Source: Incurvaria masculella
Taxonomy: Eukaryota > Arthropoda > Insecta > Lepidoptera > Incurvariidae
Length of the DNA stretch: 64,000 nucleotides
Assembly: GCA_946894095.1 (NCBI GenBank)
Contig: OX335642.1
Span: 1,561,021-1,625,020 of the forward strand
Direction of reading: 5' to 3'
Made by a program: the position numbers and the translations under genes. Shown piece after piece: positions 11,160 through 21,286 of the stretch (the stretch's first letter is position 1; every line of letters starts with the position of its first letter). The notes below the pieces were generated by a model, which was not told the DNA's origin, did no database searches, and was given only the letters and a program-made list of their open reading frames with translations.

Positions 11160-11460
11160 GCATTCGAGTCGCGTTTCCGAGAGTAATTTCATTCCATCAT
11201 GCGCGTCGACTCTTTGTGAACGGAAAGCCCAATAAAAACGGGGGTCGCGCTGAACGTGAACGGCCCCAATGAGATTTCCCGCCCGAAGCGTCGAGATTAG
11301 GAGCGCCGCACGTACTCACCTCCGCGACCCGCATCAATCCGGTTTGCACCGGTGGAGACCAGTCGCGACTTCACGGAACGGTTGGGCGATAGTGCTGTCC
11401 GAATGGGGAAGGGCATTCGTCAAAATGGCGCTATCATATAGTCTGCCTCGAAAACTAAAT
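11160..11460. other. CpG-rich, apparently single-copy block
   Basis: Unusually GC- and CpG-rich (GGGGGTCGCGCTGAACG, GAAGCGTCGAGATTAGGAGC, ACCTCCGCGACCCGCATC), with no repeat similarity inside the window. The minus strand has a strong donor, GAG|GTGAGT, at 11320/11319, preceded by a short open frame starting MPFPIRTALSPNRS. It could be an exon of another gene, a regulatory element or chance. Confidence 0.35.
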
Positions 11461-11469
11461 GGAATTGAA

Positions 11470-12174
11470 CGTGTGGCGTTCCCGCTCAATTCCCATACAA
11501 ACGTGGAGAGAAGATCATGCGCATATTTCTTGTCAGAGATTCAAAATTATACTCAAAACAGCTTTACTTGATCGATCTAGATGTCTGATGACCATGGGCA
11601 TTGTAAATTAGTGTTTGGTTTCTAAGTTATAAGGTCCGAAAGATCGAATTCAGAGATCGCAAAAGAAGTTATGATCAATTCGACCTCTCTTCGAATTTAA
11701 TCGCTGGCAGAGAGCTGGCATAAACGATTATATATGAACAAACCTGTAAAAAAAATATCCTCTGACATTGAAAGAGTTGATCAAAGAGGTATACTTTATG
11801 TTGTAGCCGATTTTAGATTCAGGCATAGTCAAATAATAAATCACAGAACTTTTAAAGGAATTTGTGCATCTATGTAGATGGCGTCACAATCGTTATTCGC
11901 AATGTATCCTATAACTCCCAAAAAATCGCAAGTTACAAACGATAAATCTATTGGCGAGCGCAATCAGCAGTTATTTATTTCATAGCATTAAAGAATTTAT
12001 ATTAAAGGCTACCATTTGTGAGATAATTATTAATCCTAGCGCATAAAATGTTCAATTGTAAATGGCAACTTTTAGCTTACATCCTCACAATGATATAATC
12101 AATTCCAGCTTATAACAGAAATTGCTGCGAACGACCGTGGTGCCATCTTATTTGAGCGGGTTGGGCCACCTTAA
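11470..12174 (-). mobile_element. Diverged TTAA MITE, possible copy 3
   Basis: 11478-11690 is the inverse of the right part of copies 1-2 (CAATTCCCATACAAACG, AGATCATGCGCATATTTC, TCTAGATGTCTGATGACCA, GTTTCTAAGTTATAAGGTCC). TTTGAGCGGGTTGGGCCACC then TTAA at 12151-12174 is a terminus of the same type. The sequence between shows little match, so these may be two separate fragments. Confidence 0.55.
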
Positions 12175-12904
12175 GAGTGGGATAATTAAAAAACGCAACA
12201 CTTGTAGTAAAGATTATGGGGTAGATATTTGTTAAGGGTTTCCTGGGAAGAGAGGTTTCAAGGAGAAGGAAACACTACTTCCAAAAATCCTTTTCGTATC
12301 GTTACTTTCACATCGCCATTGAAAAATTGCCCTTCCAATCACATCGGACTATCACTACATTTTTTTAAATGCATGAAAATCTGGGTGCCTATAACTTTTT
12401 ATGGCGGCGTCTCATTGTGAACGCTTGTGACCGGGTAGGCATCCATAAAGGAATATTTTCTTTCGTTTGTTGGCTCGTTATTTATTTCAATATAGTTCAT
12501 TTTTCTACCAGAGTGTCAGAATTCACTAGGTTACCGGCATGTTATAACTTTCGGAGTATATTCTTTTTAATTATTCGCTCTGTTTTCGTAAAATAATATA
12601 GTAAAGTGTTATTCCAAAAGATCGTGTGTCAAACAAAGCGAAACCTATTTCGCTTTGAGAAATGCGAACGTGATCTTATGTCAATTTGCGTTTTGTTTCC
12701 AGCTCATTACACTCCATTATGTCTCCTGGCAACCGCCGTGAAGATGTGAGTCGCAATATGTGTAAAGTCAGAGGTACCTATTTATTTTCCTTTAACAAGT
12801 TGACAAAACAGGCTTTCGTAAGCACCGCATATTTAAGTGTCACTATCTGCTTGTTTGTCAATGCGTAGGATTGGTTAAATAATCGCAACTTGTAGTTATA
12901 GGAA
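12175..12904. other. Unclassified sequence with one candidate micro-exon
   Basis: No repeat recognised. GTTTTGTTTCCAG at 12690-12702 and GTGAGT at 12746-12751 bracket 43 bp on the SPR strand. Confidence 0.35.
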
Positions 12905-13275
12905 CCAGTTGTTGAAAATGTTCTATATCGTAGTATGAATATGTTTATTTACTAACTTATATTTAATTTTTATACCTGAATTATTTAGATCATAATACCT
13001 ATTAATTTAGAATAAGAATTCATTATGGTAATCAAGAGTTTGCTCTTCACCAATATACATATATATGTATAATGTTTCTTCAGAGCATTAGTAATCGATT
13101 TACCACTTTAAACTAGTTTTGAAGTATCAATGAAAAAAATACAATGACAAAACTGGCGAAGATTCTTGTAGGCTCTTCTTTGCCAGTAGTAATCGAACCG
13201 ACAAAAAATAATTACGAATATCACGAGTGCCTAATGTGCATTTAATGGAGAAAGAAACTTAAACTGAAATGCAGT
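12905..13275 (+). mobile_element. LINE-like 3' end, copy 1
   Basis: Shares with 63040-63460: TAGTATGAAT, TTATTTACTAACTTATATTT, CTATTAATTTAGAATAAG, GGCTCTTCTTTGCCAGTAG, TAATCGAACCGACA and TTTAATGGAGAAAGAAACT. There is no open frame. The terminal GGAxxAAAGAAACTxAAACTG resembles LINE 3' tails. Confidence 0.75.
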
Positions 13276-13404
13276 GAACAAAGAAACCAATATTTATTTA
13301 TTTTTTTATCAAAATAACTTAGGTCGAGGCGACAAAAATAATAATTTTATCCATAGCACCTATAACTAAAAATCGGAGAACACACTCAAAATGATAACTT
13401 TACT

Positions 13405-13500
13405 TTTATAGTCTACTATCTGAGGTTCCCGGTTCTGCTTGGGACGATTTAGTTTTGGACATCCACCCGAGCGGAGCCCGATAACATGTGGTTTTTTACC
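13405..13500 (-). repeat. Short interspersed repeat, copy 2
   Basis: Plus-strand CTATCTGAGGTTCCCGGTTC, GACATCCACCCGAGCGGAGCC and CGATAACATG are the inverse of 6140-6215. Confidence 0.7.
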
Positions 13501-13689
13501 TTCGCGTGCGGGTTGTACCATTTTAAAATACCTGCATCTCGACAACAATACCTAGGAGCCTTCTTCGGACTTCAATAATTTAAAAAAATGCAGAATTGGT
13601 CGTGCCGTTCTCGAGTTTTTAACGAAACACATTTAGTGATTAATTTTTATTTTAAAGAAAGATGTCAGTTAAGCACATTTCTTTTTATT

Positions 13690-13722
13690 TTATGTAACTG
13701 GACATGGACAGCTAACACAATT
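13690..13722 (-). mobile_element. SINE tail scrap
   Basis: TTTATGTAACTGGACATGG then ACAGCTAACACAA is the reversed SINE tail. A second scrap, AACTAGGTGCCATGCCA, lies at about 13887-13905. Confidence 0.6.
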
Positions 13723-13905
13723 TTTATTTTTATTTTATTTTGTTCAAGAAAACAAACAGTTTTAAAGTAACTAAGTAATAACAATACTTTGAATATAGCT
13801 TATATATATATAGCTACCATGTCTTGATATTAGTCTATTATCTTTTTAGATATTAGATTATATCTATTAGATATTATCTACCAGATGGAAACTAGGTGCC
13901 ATGCC

Positions 13906-14562
13906 ACCACATCTTTGTTGTACGAGGCTTATCTGCCGGTAGCCTAAATAACGAGTATCAGAGTAAGCAGTTGCCCAAATATTTATTCATTTGTCGTTTC
14001 ATGGAAATGTGTATTCATATTATTTCTTATTCATATCGTAGAAATTGTGGAATCCGGTGCGTTGAACTGAATAAAAATGGAGATTCCACGGGCCAATATC
14101 CTTAACGTTGGTAAACCTAGTGTCATCCATGCTTGCCGGTTTGACATTTAACCAACCGATCTTATAGATTGAACCAATTCATACCCTTCTCCGCTTTCTG
14201 GCCAATCAGTTCACATTTTTTAATCTTCATGATTTTATATTTTAGATCGCCAACTCTGACTCTTAAATCCAGACTGCCGCAACTTTATTTCGATTTGTAT
14301 TTCTTAGAGATTTAAACTTAAATTGGTTAGACTAATTTCTATAATGTTTGATTTCAGAGAGTTGGTGTAATTTCTTTAGCAAGTACATTTTGTAAATAAA
14401 TATGTATTAAGATTATTCTAAACTTTCTCGATAAAAGTGGACCCTAGGTGGCACCATCATGTCAAAGTTTGGAAAATAATCAATTAAATCTTTATGCATC
14501 ACTAGCTAGAACGTTCGCAGCATATGCGATTGGTTTCGATACCCGTTGGCTTCACCAATTTT
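13906..14562. other. No gene recognised
   Basis: AT-rich unclassified DNA without notable frames or repeats. Confidence 0.5.
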
Positions 14563-14748
14563 AACCCCGTCCGGGTTGGTACTATAGTGTCAATGGAAAA
14601 TTGTCCGCGTTTTCCATCCAGTTCGATCTAGTCGTTAAGTGAATGTCCACGTATGGCACCTAATTCCTTCGGGAATGCGATTTGATGGGCTAATACCAAA
14701 ACGGGGGGATGTATTTCCCATCCATGACCAGCCAGATAAAAAAAAACT
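14563..14748 (+). mobile_element. SINE body fragment with A-rich tail
   Basis: CCGTCCGGGTTGGTACTATAG, TTTTCCATCCAGTTCGATC, CACCTAATTCCTTCGGGAA and CCCATCCATGACCAGCCAG, then nine A. The head is absent. Confidence 0.83.
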
Positions 14749-14783
14749 GAGCGAAATCGAACGTTACACAACTGAGACCTGTA

Positions 14784-15173
14784 TTTTTTTTTTTTTTTTT
14801 TTATGTGACTGGACATGGATGGCTAATACCACACCTTCTGTCATGGTATTAGCCCAACACACCACATGGGAACTAGGTGCCATGCCAGGACCTTCCTTAT
14901 ATTGCACGGCTACATTGAACTGGATGGAAAACACGGTCAATTTTCATTGCCGCTTCGACCATCGTTCATCCAATGCGGTGGTACCAACCCGGGCGGGATT
15001 AGCCCTACCACCTAGTAAGTAAGGAAGGGGACCTACAGTTTAACGTGGAATCCGAACCACGGCCAGCCTCTCTCAACGGTCGAATGGTCACCCATCCAAG
15101 ACCAGACCGGACCCAGCGTTGCTTAACTTCGGAGAGCGATCGCCGAAGTGTCGCGCCACTGGGCCACTGAGGC
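14784..15173 (-). mobile_element. 5S rRNA-headed SINE, full length
   Basis: Poly-T at 14784-14802 is the reversed tail. The body follows in reverse, and the 5S-derived head lies at about 15090-15173 (GTTGCTTAACTTCGGAG on the plus strand). Same family as 3142-3527. It lies tail to tail with the SINE at 14563-14748, separated by only about 35 bp. Confidence 0.92.
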
Positions 15174-15404
15174 TGACAGAGAGTTCCCTTTGATTTAGAT
15201 TCACCGTTTTTTCTCATCGCGGGACAAATCAATTCCAGCGTTCCTTCTGAAGTGTTGAACTGAAGATAATTGAATTGGTATATTTTCAGGCGCCAAATGA
15301 AAAGAAACTCCACTGGCTATTGGAAATGTCTCTTTTCCACGGCAGAGACGGCCTGAACGAATGAGTCGAAGTTCGACCGAATGTAACAAAACTATATACT
15401 TACT

Positions 15405-15650
15405 AGCTGAGATATCCGGCTCTGCTCGGCTCAATGTTATTGCGGATTGATGTCCGGATGAACCTAACATTTTACGTTATATAAGTTTCCCATACAAATT
15501 TTCCTCACCCGCTTCGAGTTAAAATTTCACAACAAAGGGTAGGCATGTCCTTTCCTAAGGTCGGTTTTAGCGTTTCAGCGGCATAGGCGTGAAAACGTAA
15601 CAGACAGACAGAGTCACTTTCATAATTACAATATAATTATGGATTATTTA
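15405..15650 (+). repeat. Interspersed repeat (CTAGCTGA...CAGACAGACAGA), copy 1
   Basis: TACTAGCTGAGATATCCGGC, TCCCATACAAATTTTCCTC, GTAACAGACAGACAGAGTC and ACTTTCATAATTACAATATAA. Related segments are at 28055-28255 and 57185-57835. Confidence 0.72.
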
Positions 15651-15724
15651 TTATTACATATTTTACAATTATTACATATTTTACAATTATTACAAACAAT
15701 ATTTGAATAATTTAATGTTTTAAG

Positions 15725-15875
15725 GAATGTGATATGTATATGTATCTATAATCGACCGTGAAGCAAGGACACATTAATTGAAGAAAGAGCCCAGTAAAAC
15801 GAAATTACGTTACGAATATACTGCAAGGCTGGACCCGAACGACGTACCTGCTTAGTACGAAAAAGTATATTTACT
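15725..15875 (+). repeat. CGACCGTGAAGCAAGG interspersed repeat, copy 1
   Basis: TGATATGTATATGTATC, AATCGACCGTGAAGCAAGG, ACACATTAATTGAAGAAAG, GCCCAGTAAAACG and GTACGAAAAAGTATATTTAC. Read in reverse it contains GTTCGGGTCC, similar to a pol III B box, so it may be another SINE. Confidence 0.75.
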
Positions 15876-16127
15876 TATTTAATGTTTTATTAATTTTTTT
15901 TCTTATCTATGGAGGTAGGTGGCGATGAAATTTACATATGAAATCAAATATCGGTGGAATGGCCACCGTTGCTCTGTACTCTTGAAGAGAATTTTCAGTA
16001 CATTTTGCAATAAGGACTACTGGATTTGACGAATTTGACGTGCAATTACTTCTTTGAGTCCCTCAGTGTACTCATTGGTGGTTCGCATGGACCTTACTTT
16101 CATAAACTCACTCGCCGGCGCTTCCGT

Positions 16128-16436
16128 TTTTAGGGTTCCGTACCCAAAGGGTGAAAACGGAACCCAATTACCAAGCCCCCGCTGTCCGTCCGCCCGTCTG
16201 TCACAGGGCTGTACCTCATGAACCGTAATAGATTCGCAGCTGAAATTTTCACAGACTGTGTATTTATGCCGCTTTAACACCAAATAGGTAAATAAAAAAA
16301 AAATAAGGGGCCCAAAGGGGACAAAAAAAATCTGTTTTTTTTTTGTATAAAAAAAACGTGATTTTCTTTTGTTAAATCTAGTACGATGGTACGGAACCCT
16401 TCGTGTGCGAGTCTGACTCGCACTTGGCCGGTTTTT
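16128..16436 (+). mobile_element. GGGTTCC repeat, copy 1
   Basis: Begins TTTTAGGGTTCCGTACCC, then CCGCTGTCCGTCCGCCCG, TCACAGGGCTGTACCTCATG and GAAATTTTCACAGACTG. It ends GATGGTACGGAACCCTTCG, a perfect hairpin-like GTGCGAGTCTGACTCGCAC, and TTGGCCGGTTTTT. GGGTTCCGTACC / GGTACGGAACCC are near-terminal inverted repeats. It interrupts a repeat whose unbroken form is at 53955-54075. Confidence 0.9.
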
Positions 16437-16499
16437 GTATGTAAAAGTGGCTACGCCAATTTCATTTTCTACTCCCGTCGTTCCATGCTCGCTGGCTCT

Positions 16500-17027
16500 G
16501 ACTTCCGTCTGCCACATTTTCATTCAATAAATTCCAGAAGCACACGGGACATGTTAAATGTTTCGTTAGGTAGATTTTAGGATAAAAGCCTGATAGGTCC
16601 CACGCATAGTGAGCGGTGCGTGAAATTTCATCAGCTTAGTTCCTCTTCCATTTTAGAGCAACCAAATAGTAATAATTGGGTTTCCAGCGGTTCAAAGTTA
16701 GCAATTTACGGACAAGTTCTACATAAAAAGGCATCCTCCATCGGAAAACCCACGTTCCAATTTAAGATTGTTTCTTTTTCGGAATTATAAGGACAGAATG
16801 TTTGCCCTTGTTCCAAGCCTTGAATTCGTGGATTTCGTCTTTAAGAGGGCCCAGAACCTTTTCATGGCTTCTTAAACTAGCCATTTATGTCGCAAATTGT
16901 AACACTCGAAAATGTATTCCGTTGAGCTAGAATCGCAAAAGTTAGCAAAAATACGAAATCTTTTATTTGTAGTAGCATAAATCACATTAAAAAAAAATAG
17001 TTAATTTATCTTATTTTTATTTTAAGC
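16500..17027. other. No gene recognised
   Basis: Unclassified. No repeat in common with other parts of the window was noticed. Confidence 0.45.
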
Positions 17028-17215
17028 GAGGCATATGGCGTACGCCATGACTCCTGTCGGTGCCTGGCGACAGCCATGGGCATTCAAAATTTGACGGGGG
17101 CTGAAAAAAACATGCCAACACACACTATGTTTGAAGGACGGCAGGTCTTACTTTCCAGGATCCAGGATCCACCCTTAAACATGGTGTGAAGAACCACCTG
17201 GCCGGCGGATTTTGC
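17028..17215. mobile_element. Two inverted scraps of the same Jockey-like LINE
   Basis: GAGGCATATGGCGTACGCCAT to about 17120 is the reversed 3' end. AACATGGTGTGAAGAACCACC and TGGCCGGCGG at 17180-17215 is the forward interior. The opposing orientations imply rearrangement. Confidence 0.6.
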
Positions 17216-17261
17216 AGTTTCGCTAACTTTGTCCCATCAGGCTTTTTTACTGTTACGATAT

Positions 17262-17607
17262 TTTTTAGGGTTCCGTACCCAAAGGGTGAAAACAGAACCC
17301 TATTACAAAGCCTCCGCTGTCCGTCCGTCCGTCCGTCCGTCTGTCCGTACGTCCGTCCGTCTGTCCGTCCGTCCGTCCGTCTGTCCGTCCGTCCATCCGT
17401 CTGTCACAGGGCTGTATGTTATGAACCGTAATAGGTAGGGAGCTGAAATTTTCACAGAGTATGTGTTTATTTTGCCGCTATAACAACAAATAGGTAAAAT
17501 AAAAAAAATATAAATATTATAGGGGGGCCCCATACAAAAATCGTGATTTTTTTATGTTAAATCTTGTACGATGGTACGGAACCCGGCCACTTGGCCGGTT
17601 TTTTTCA
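17262..17607 (+). mobile_element. GGGTTCC repeat, copy 2, with expanded CCGT tract
   Basis: Same order as copy 1. The CCGT/CTGT microsatellite is expanded to about 80 bp (17321-17402). The terminal hairpin is deleted: GGAACCC is followed directly by GGCCACTTGGCCGG. Confidence 0.9.
17321..17402 (+). repeat. (CCGT)n / (CTGT) microsatellite
   Basis: About 20 imperfect tetranucleotide units inside GGGTTCC copy 2. The other copies have three to five. Confidence 0.93.
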
Positions 17608-17639
17608 TTTTTAGATACAAAATCACATTGGTAAATTTA

Positions 17640-17965
17640 GGCCGGCTCTTCACTTCCAGCCAGTGTAATCCCCAAACAGCCAAGTCACGTCAAAGACGAA
17701 TATTGCGCAACCTTAGAAACGACATCATATTTTTTTCATCTGCGCGCTCAGCATCGGAGTGACATCCTCGGCTAAGGACGTCAAAGGCACGCGGGAGCCT
17801 TTCAGCCGTCTGCTGCAGACTAAAAGGCTGTATATGGGAGAATTCGCGACTTCGAATCGCGCCCGCTACTATTTCCGCGAGGAAACGAGCCAGCGAACGG
17901 AAATGGAAGGAGACTTGCGAAGAAGTAGCAAACGCGAGCTCATTGTAGACCCCGGGCGGTAAACG
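17640..17965. other. CpG-rich, apparently single-copy block
   Basis: The plus-strand frame at 17759-17962 (SAKDVKGTREPFSRLLQTKR, then a basic and acidic tail) stays open in a GC-rich context. I do not recognise the peptide. The block is not repeated elsewhere here and ends exactly where the MITE region begins. Confidence 0.35.
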
Positions 17966-18024
17966 ACTTCGAATTTACATGAGACGAAGAATTTACGTCA
18001 TTATTGAAAACTAGCGATGACTTC

Positions 18025-18234
18025 AACAGGTCTATTCCTGGAATTCTAGTCGAGTCTAGAAAACCGCTTTTATAGCGATTTTCAAAGCCAGTTTTTCTAC
18101 TGAAAACCTTGATTGAATAAAAAAAACTATGCTCCAGAATATTTACGTCAAGAAAATCGCTTTGAAAACCGCCACAAAAGCTGTTTTCTCGACTCAGGAT
18201 TCTTGATTGCTGAATGCCAGAAATAGACCTGCTG
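18025..18234. mobile_element. MITE-like inverted repeat (about 210 bp)
   Basis: AACAGGTCTATTCCTGGAATT, GTCTAGAAAACCGC and ATTTTCAAAGCC at the left are inverted at the right (GCGATTTTC/GAAAATCGC, GGCGGTTTTCAAAG, CAGGTCTATTTCTGGCATTC on the minus strand). Confidence 0.75.
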
Positions 18235-18239
18235 GACAT

Positions 18240-18544
18240 GTGACAGAGCCACGGAATGACGCAGTCTGTTCTGTCATCCCATAGTGGACTACTGAAGTAT
18301 GGGATGACTGTTCGGATTTGAGTATTCTTTGACGGGACTGAGAGAAATTCGTTCCGTGCTCGCCCTGCGGTTTGAATGTGATTTGCTCGCGATTAACATA
18401 ACAACAAATAAAAAATATTCTGTTCATGCGATCGCGGGTGCTGGGCTAAACTGGTGTGACAATCGGTCACCCCGTTTTGGAGTCCATAGATTTTTATAGA
18501 TATGGATAGAAATATAAAATACTTTTTCGTTTTTTTTAATAAAT
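18240..18544. other. No gene; one small inverted repeat
   Basis: TGTTCTGTCATCCCATAGTGG and AGTATGGGATGACTGTTCGG (18268-18318) form a stem. Otherwise unclassified. Confidence 0.5.
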
Positions 18545-18665
18545 GTGACGTGTATATAGAATCGACCGTGAAGCATGGATACATCAATTAAGGAAAGGAA
18601 CTTGTCAAAATAATTATTGAATGCAGCAAGGCTTGAATTGAACCAGCAAACACACAATTAAGCAA
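18545..18665 (+). repeat. CGACCGTGAAGCAAGG repeat, copy 2
   Basis: ATAGAATCGACCGTGAAGCAT, GATACATCAATTAAGG and GCAAGGCTTGAATTGAACCAG. Confidence 0.75.
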
Positions 18666-19832
18666 AATTTTTTATGTAAACATTGCATGCTTTTTGGTCT
18701 CCTAAGAAAATAGTTCCTTCAGATTTAAAAGAGTCATGTTATAGTGGAGTCCTTTTGAGCAAAATGAAAATTACCTTAAAAAAGAGAGTAATTTACTAAA
18801 ATCTGTCTCCTTATTTAGAGAGCCCGGGGTTTCTTTTTTTAAATTTAGTTTTTAATTTTTAATGATCGCAATCCGAATTGAATGTATCCAATGGACTTTG
18901 TAGGATGTCAGCGCTTTGGCGGTATTTTAATAAAAAAATATCAACCACCTTCAGGTGGAATCCTTACCGGAATAAAAAAATCGAAATGATCATGAAACAT
19001 ATACTTTTACGTAATGGACATTGGAGCAAAATACGTACAAGCCTAACGTACAAACTGTCAACGTACTACCATATTTTTGGTCGAATTACTCTTAAGCTCG
19101 GTCTTAAGCAGCAACCTTCGTTTAATGAGGTGGGCATGGATGGCAAGACCACAATGCGTAAAGAAACTAGGAGCCATGCCAGGACCTTACCTTTCATATG
19201 AATGTATATGTAACATATGAATTGGTATGTGCATTGAAAATAAGGAACATTTGGTTGCCTCTTCGACCATCTTATATTCAATGCGATTGTACCAACCCTG
19301 GCGGTATTAAGTAAAGAGGGGACCTACATCTTTAAGTGGAATCCGAATAACGAACGAAAAATCCCATAGTCGCCTATTACGACATGCTCGGGAATTTAAA
19401 TTTAATGATTGAAAATGTAATTGTTATTGTAATCTGATAACTTTAGCGGTAGGGAAACGTTGGGGGCCTGGAAGACGATTTATAGCTGTTTTAATGGCAG
19501 TCCACGTGCGAAATTGTGCCTTGGCCAATGGATAAAGAATGCATTTCTTAAATTTTTAAATCTAAGATTTGCTGTGACTTCACGAGAGCCTTAAGCCTAC
19601 CAAGAACGATGAGAGAAACCACTTTGATAATTTTCTAAGCACAGATTATGTTCGGCCTCATTTTGCTTCTGACACTAATGAGTGCTCTACTACTTTAAGT
19701 GTAATTACACAGTTCTTGCTATTAGGCTGTAATTAGGTAACAGGACCTTTGAGGTTCCTGACACGGCAAACAAGCTAATTGCGGCCCCAACTGGTCTCGT
19801 AAAATACGAATATTATCCGCTTTTTTTATTCG
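18666..19832. other. No gene recognised outside the SINE at 19160-19360
   Basis: AT-rich. 19505-19550 carries an inverted piece of the 34.6/35.8-kb repeat. Confidence 0.45.
19160..19360 (-). mobile_element. SINE body, degenerate
   Basis: Plus-strand ACTAGGAGCCATGCCAGGACC, TGCCTCTTCGACCATCTTAT, GCGATTGTACCAACCCTGG and GGGGACCTACA are the reversed SINE body, with an AT-rich replacement at about 19195-19240. Confidence 0.75.
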
Positions 19833-20117
19833 CTTTTTAGGGTTCCGTACCCAAAGGGTTCCAACGGAACCCTATTACTAAGCCTCCGCTGACCGTCCGT
19901 CCGTCCGTCTGTCACAGGGCTGTATCTCACGAACCGTAATGGATAGGCAGCTGATTTTTTTACAAAGTGTTATGTATTTATTTTACCGCTATAACATCTA
20001 ATATGTAAATTATAAAAGATAAAAAAAATTACTACAAACTTTTTTTTGTTTTAAATCTTGCACGATGGTACGGAACCCTTCGTGTGCGAGTTCGACTCGC
20101 ACTTGGCCGGTTTTTTG
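19833..20117 (+). mobile_element. GGGTTCC repeat, copy 3
   Basis: Starts TTTTTAGGGTTCCGTACCC and ends with hairpin GTGCGAGTTCGACTCGCAC and TTGGCCGGTTTTTT. The tRNA-headed SINE at 20228 follows about 110 bp downstream. Confidence 0.9.
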
Positions 20118-20227
20118 ATACAATATACAATATCCAGCATGCATTGAATAATCCGTTCCAAAATCAACGATCCAAGGAAAGTCGAGTGAAATCACAATAT
20201 AACTAGTAATATTGTAATAGAAACAAT

Positions 20228-20592
20228 AGTAGCCTAGTGGCGCGGGGACTAGACGAGTATACCAGAGGTCTGGGGTCAAATCCTCGCCCCGTTATGCACC
20301 ATTTTCTTTCTCTTTCTGAGTTATATAAGTGCATTTCGTCACAAATGCGAGCTGCTCCATGGTTCGGAATCCATGCCCGAATGTATACATGAACCCTTCC
20401 CCTACTAGGTGGTAGGGTTTAAGCCCGCCGGGGTTGGTACCATCGCATTAAATGAAAAGATGGTCGAAGCGGCAATGAAAAATTGTCCGTGTTTTCCATC
20501 TAGCCCAATGTAGCCGTGCTCGTAAAAGAACGTCCTGGCATGGCACCTAATTAATTCATTCGGGAATGTAGTGTATTGAGTTGCATAAAAAA
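20228..20592 (+). mobile_element. tRNA-headed SINE
   Basis: A box TAGCCTAGTGG and a B-box-like GGGGTCAAATCC, then the linker and shared body up to TTCGGGAATGTAGTGTATTG. The distal 3' end (TTAGCCATCCATG) is missing and is replaced by AAAAAAATTT. Confidence 0.88.
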
Positions 20593-20786
20593 ATTTTACA
20601 ATCTTCTGTTTGTAATTTTATAGTTAATATTAAATTACATATTTATTATTAATTAATAATATAATAGTTAATGTTAATTTATAAAAATGTGAAAGTGTAT
20701 TTTTGTCTTTCTTTCACGTTCAGCGACCAGTCGACGCATTTTTTTTAATCGAATTCATGGGCCAGAAAATGACACAGATGCTAGTT

Positions 20787-21286
20787 TTAAGGTGGCCTAA
20801 CCCGGCGGAACTAACTCATGCGCGGTCATCGCAGGCTCCGTGATGAGTAAGATGCAATATGTCCACAAAAAAAAACACTGTGCATAGTGTATGATTCTGT
20901 AAGATTAACGAAAATTTAAATTACAAAATGACTTATAGCTAAAAGATAACCACGACCGCTGTAGTAAAAAATGTAACAAAAACCAAGTAGATTATAAATC
21001 CTGATTAAATAAGCTATGTCTGATGACCAATTTTTTTTTAAATGTTCTTACTTTATCATTGCATAGTTCACCTCCAAAGTTATTGTATAAAACGCGCGAA
21101 AAATTCGAACTTTCGGACCTTATAACTCAGAAACCAAACACAATTTTACAATGCCAATGGTCATCAGACATCTAGTTCGATCAAATAAAGCTATTTTGAG
21201 CAAAATTTGGGATCTCTGACAAGAAATATGGGCGTGATCTTCTTTCCCCGTTTGTATGGGAAGTTGAGCGGGATGGCCCACCTTAA
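20787..21286 (+). mobile_element. TTAA-flanked MITE, copy 1 (500 bp)
   Basis: TTAAGGTGGCCTAACCCGG at the left and CGGGATGGCCCACCTTAA at the right: a terminal inverted repeat of about 17 bp flush with TTAA at both ends. The interior is non-coding (CAGGCTCCGTGATGAGTAAG, ACCACGACCGCTGTAG, GTCATCAGACATCTAG). TTAA targets and a G-rich end fit non-autonomous piggyBac-like elements, an inference. Confidence 0.85.

Noticed and set aside
14639..15022. A 127-residue coding frame
   Set aside because: It is the reverse-read body of two SINEs and is reproduced, with variations, at other SINE copies.
16017..16523. A 168-residue minus-strand protein
   Set aside because: It reads through GGGTTCC copy 1 and its flanking repeat; homopolymer-derived residues and no family resemblance.
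17186..17533. Protein-coding frames full of RPSV or DGRT repeats on both strands
   Set aside because: They are translations of the CCGT/ACGG microsatellite within the GGGTTCC repeat.
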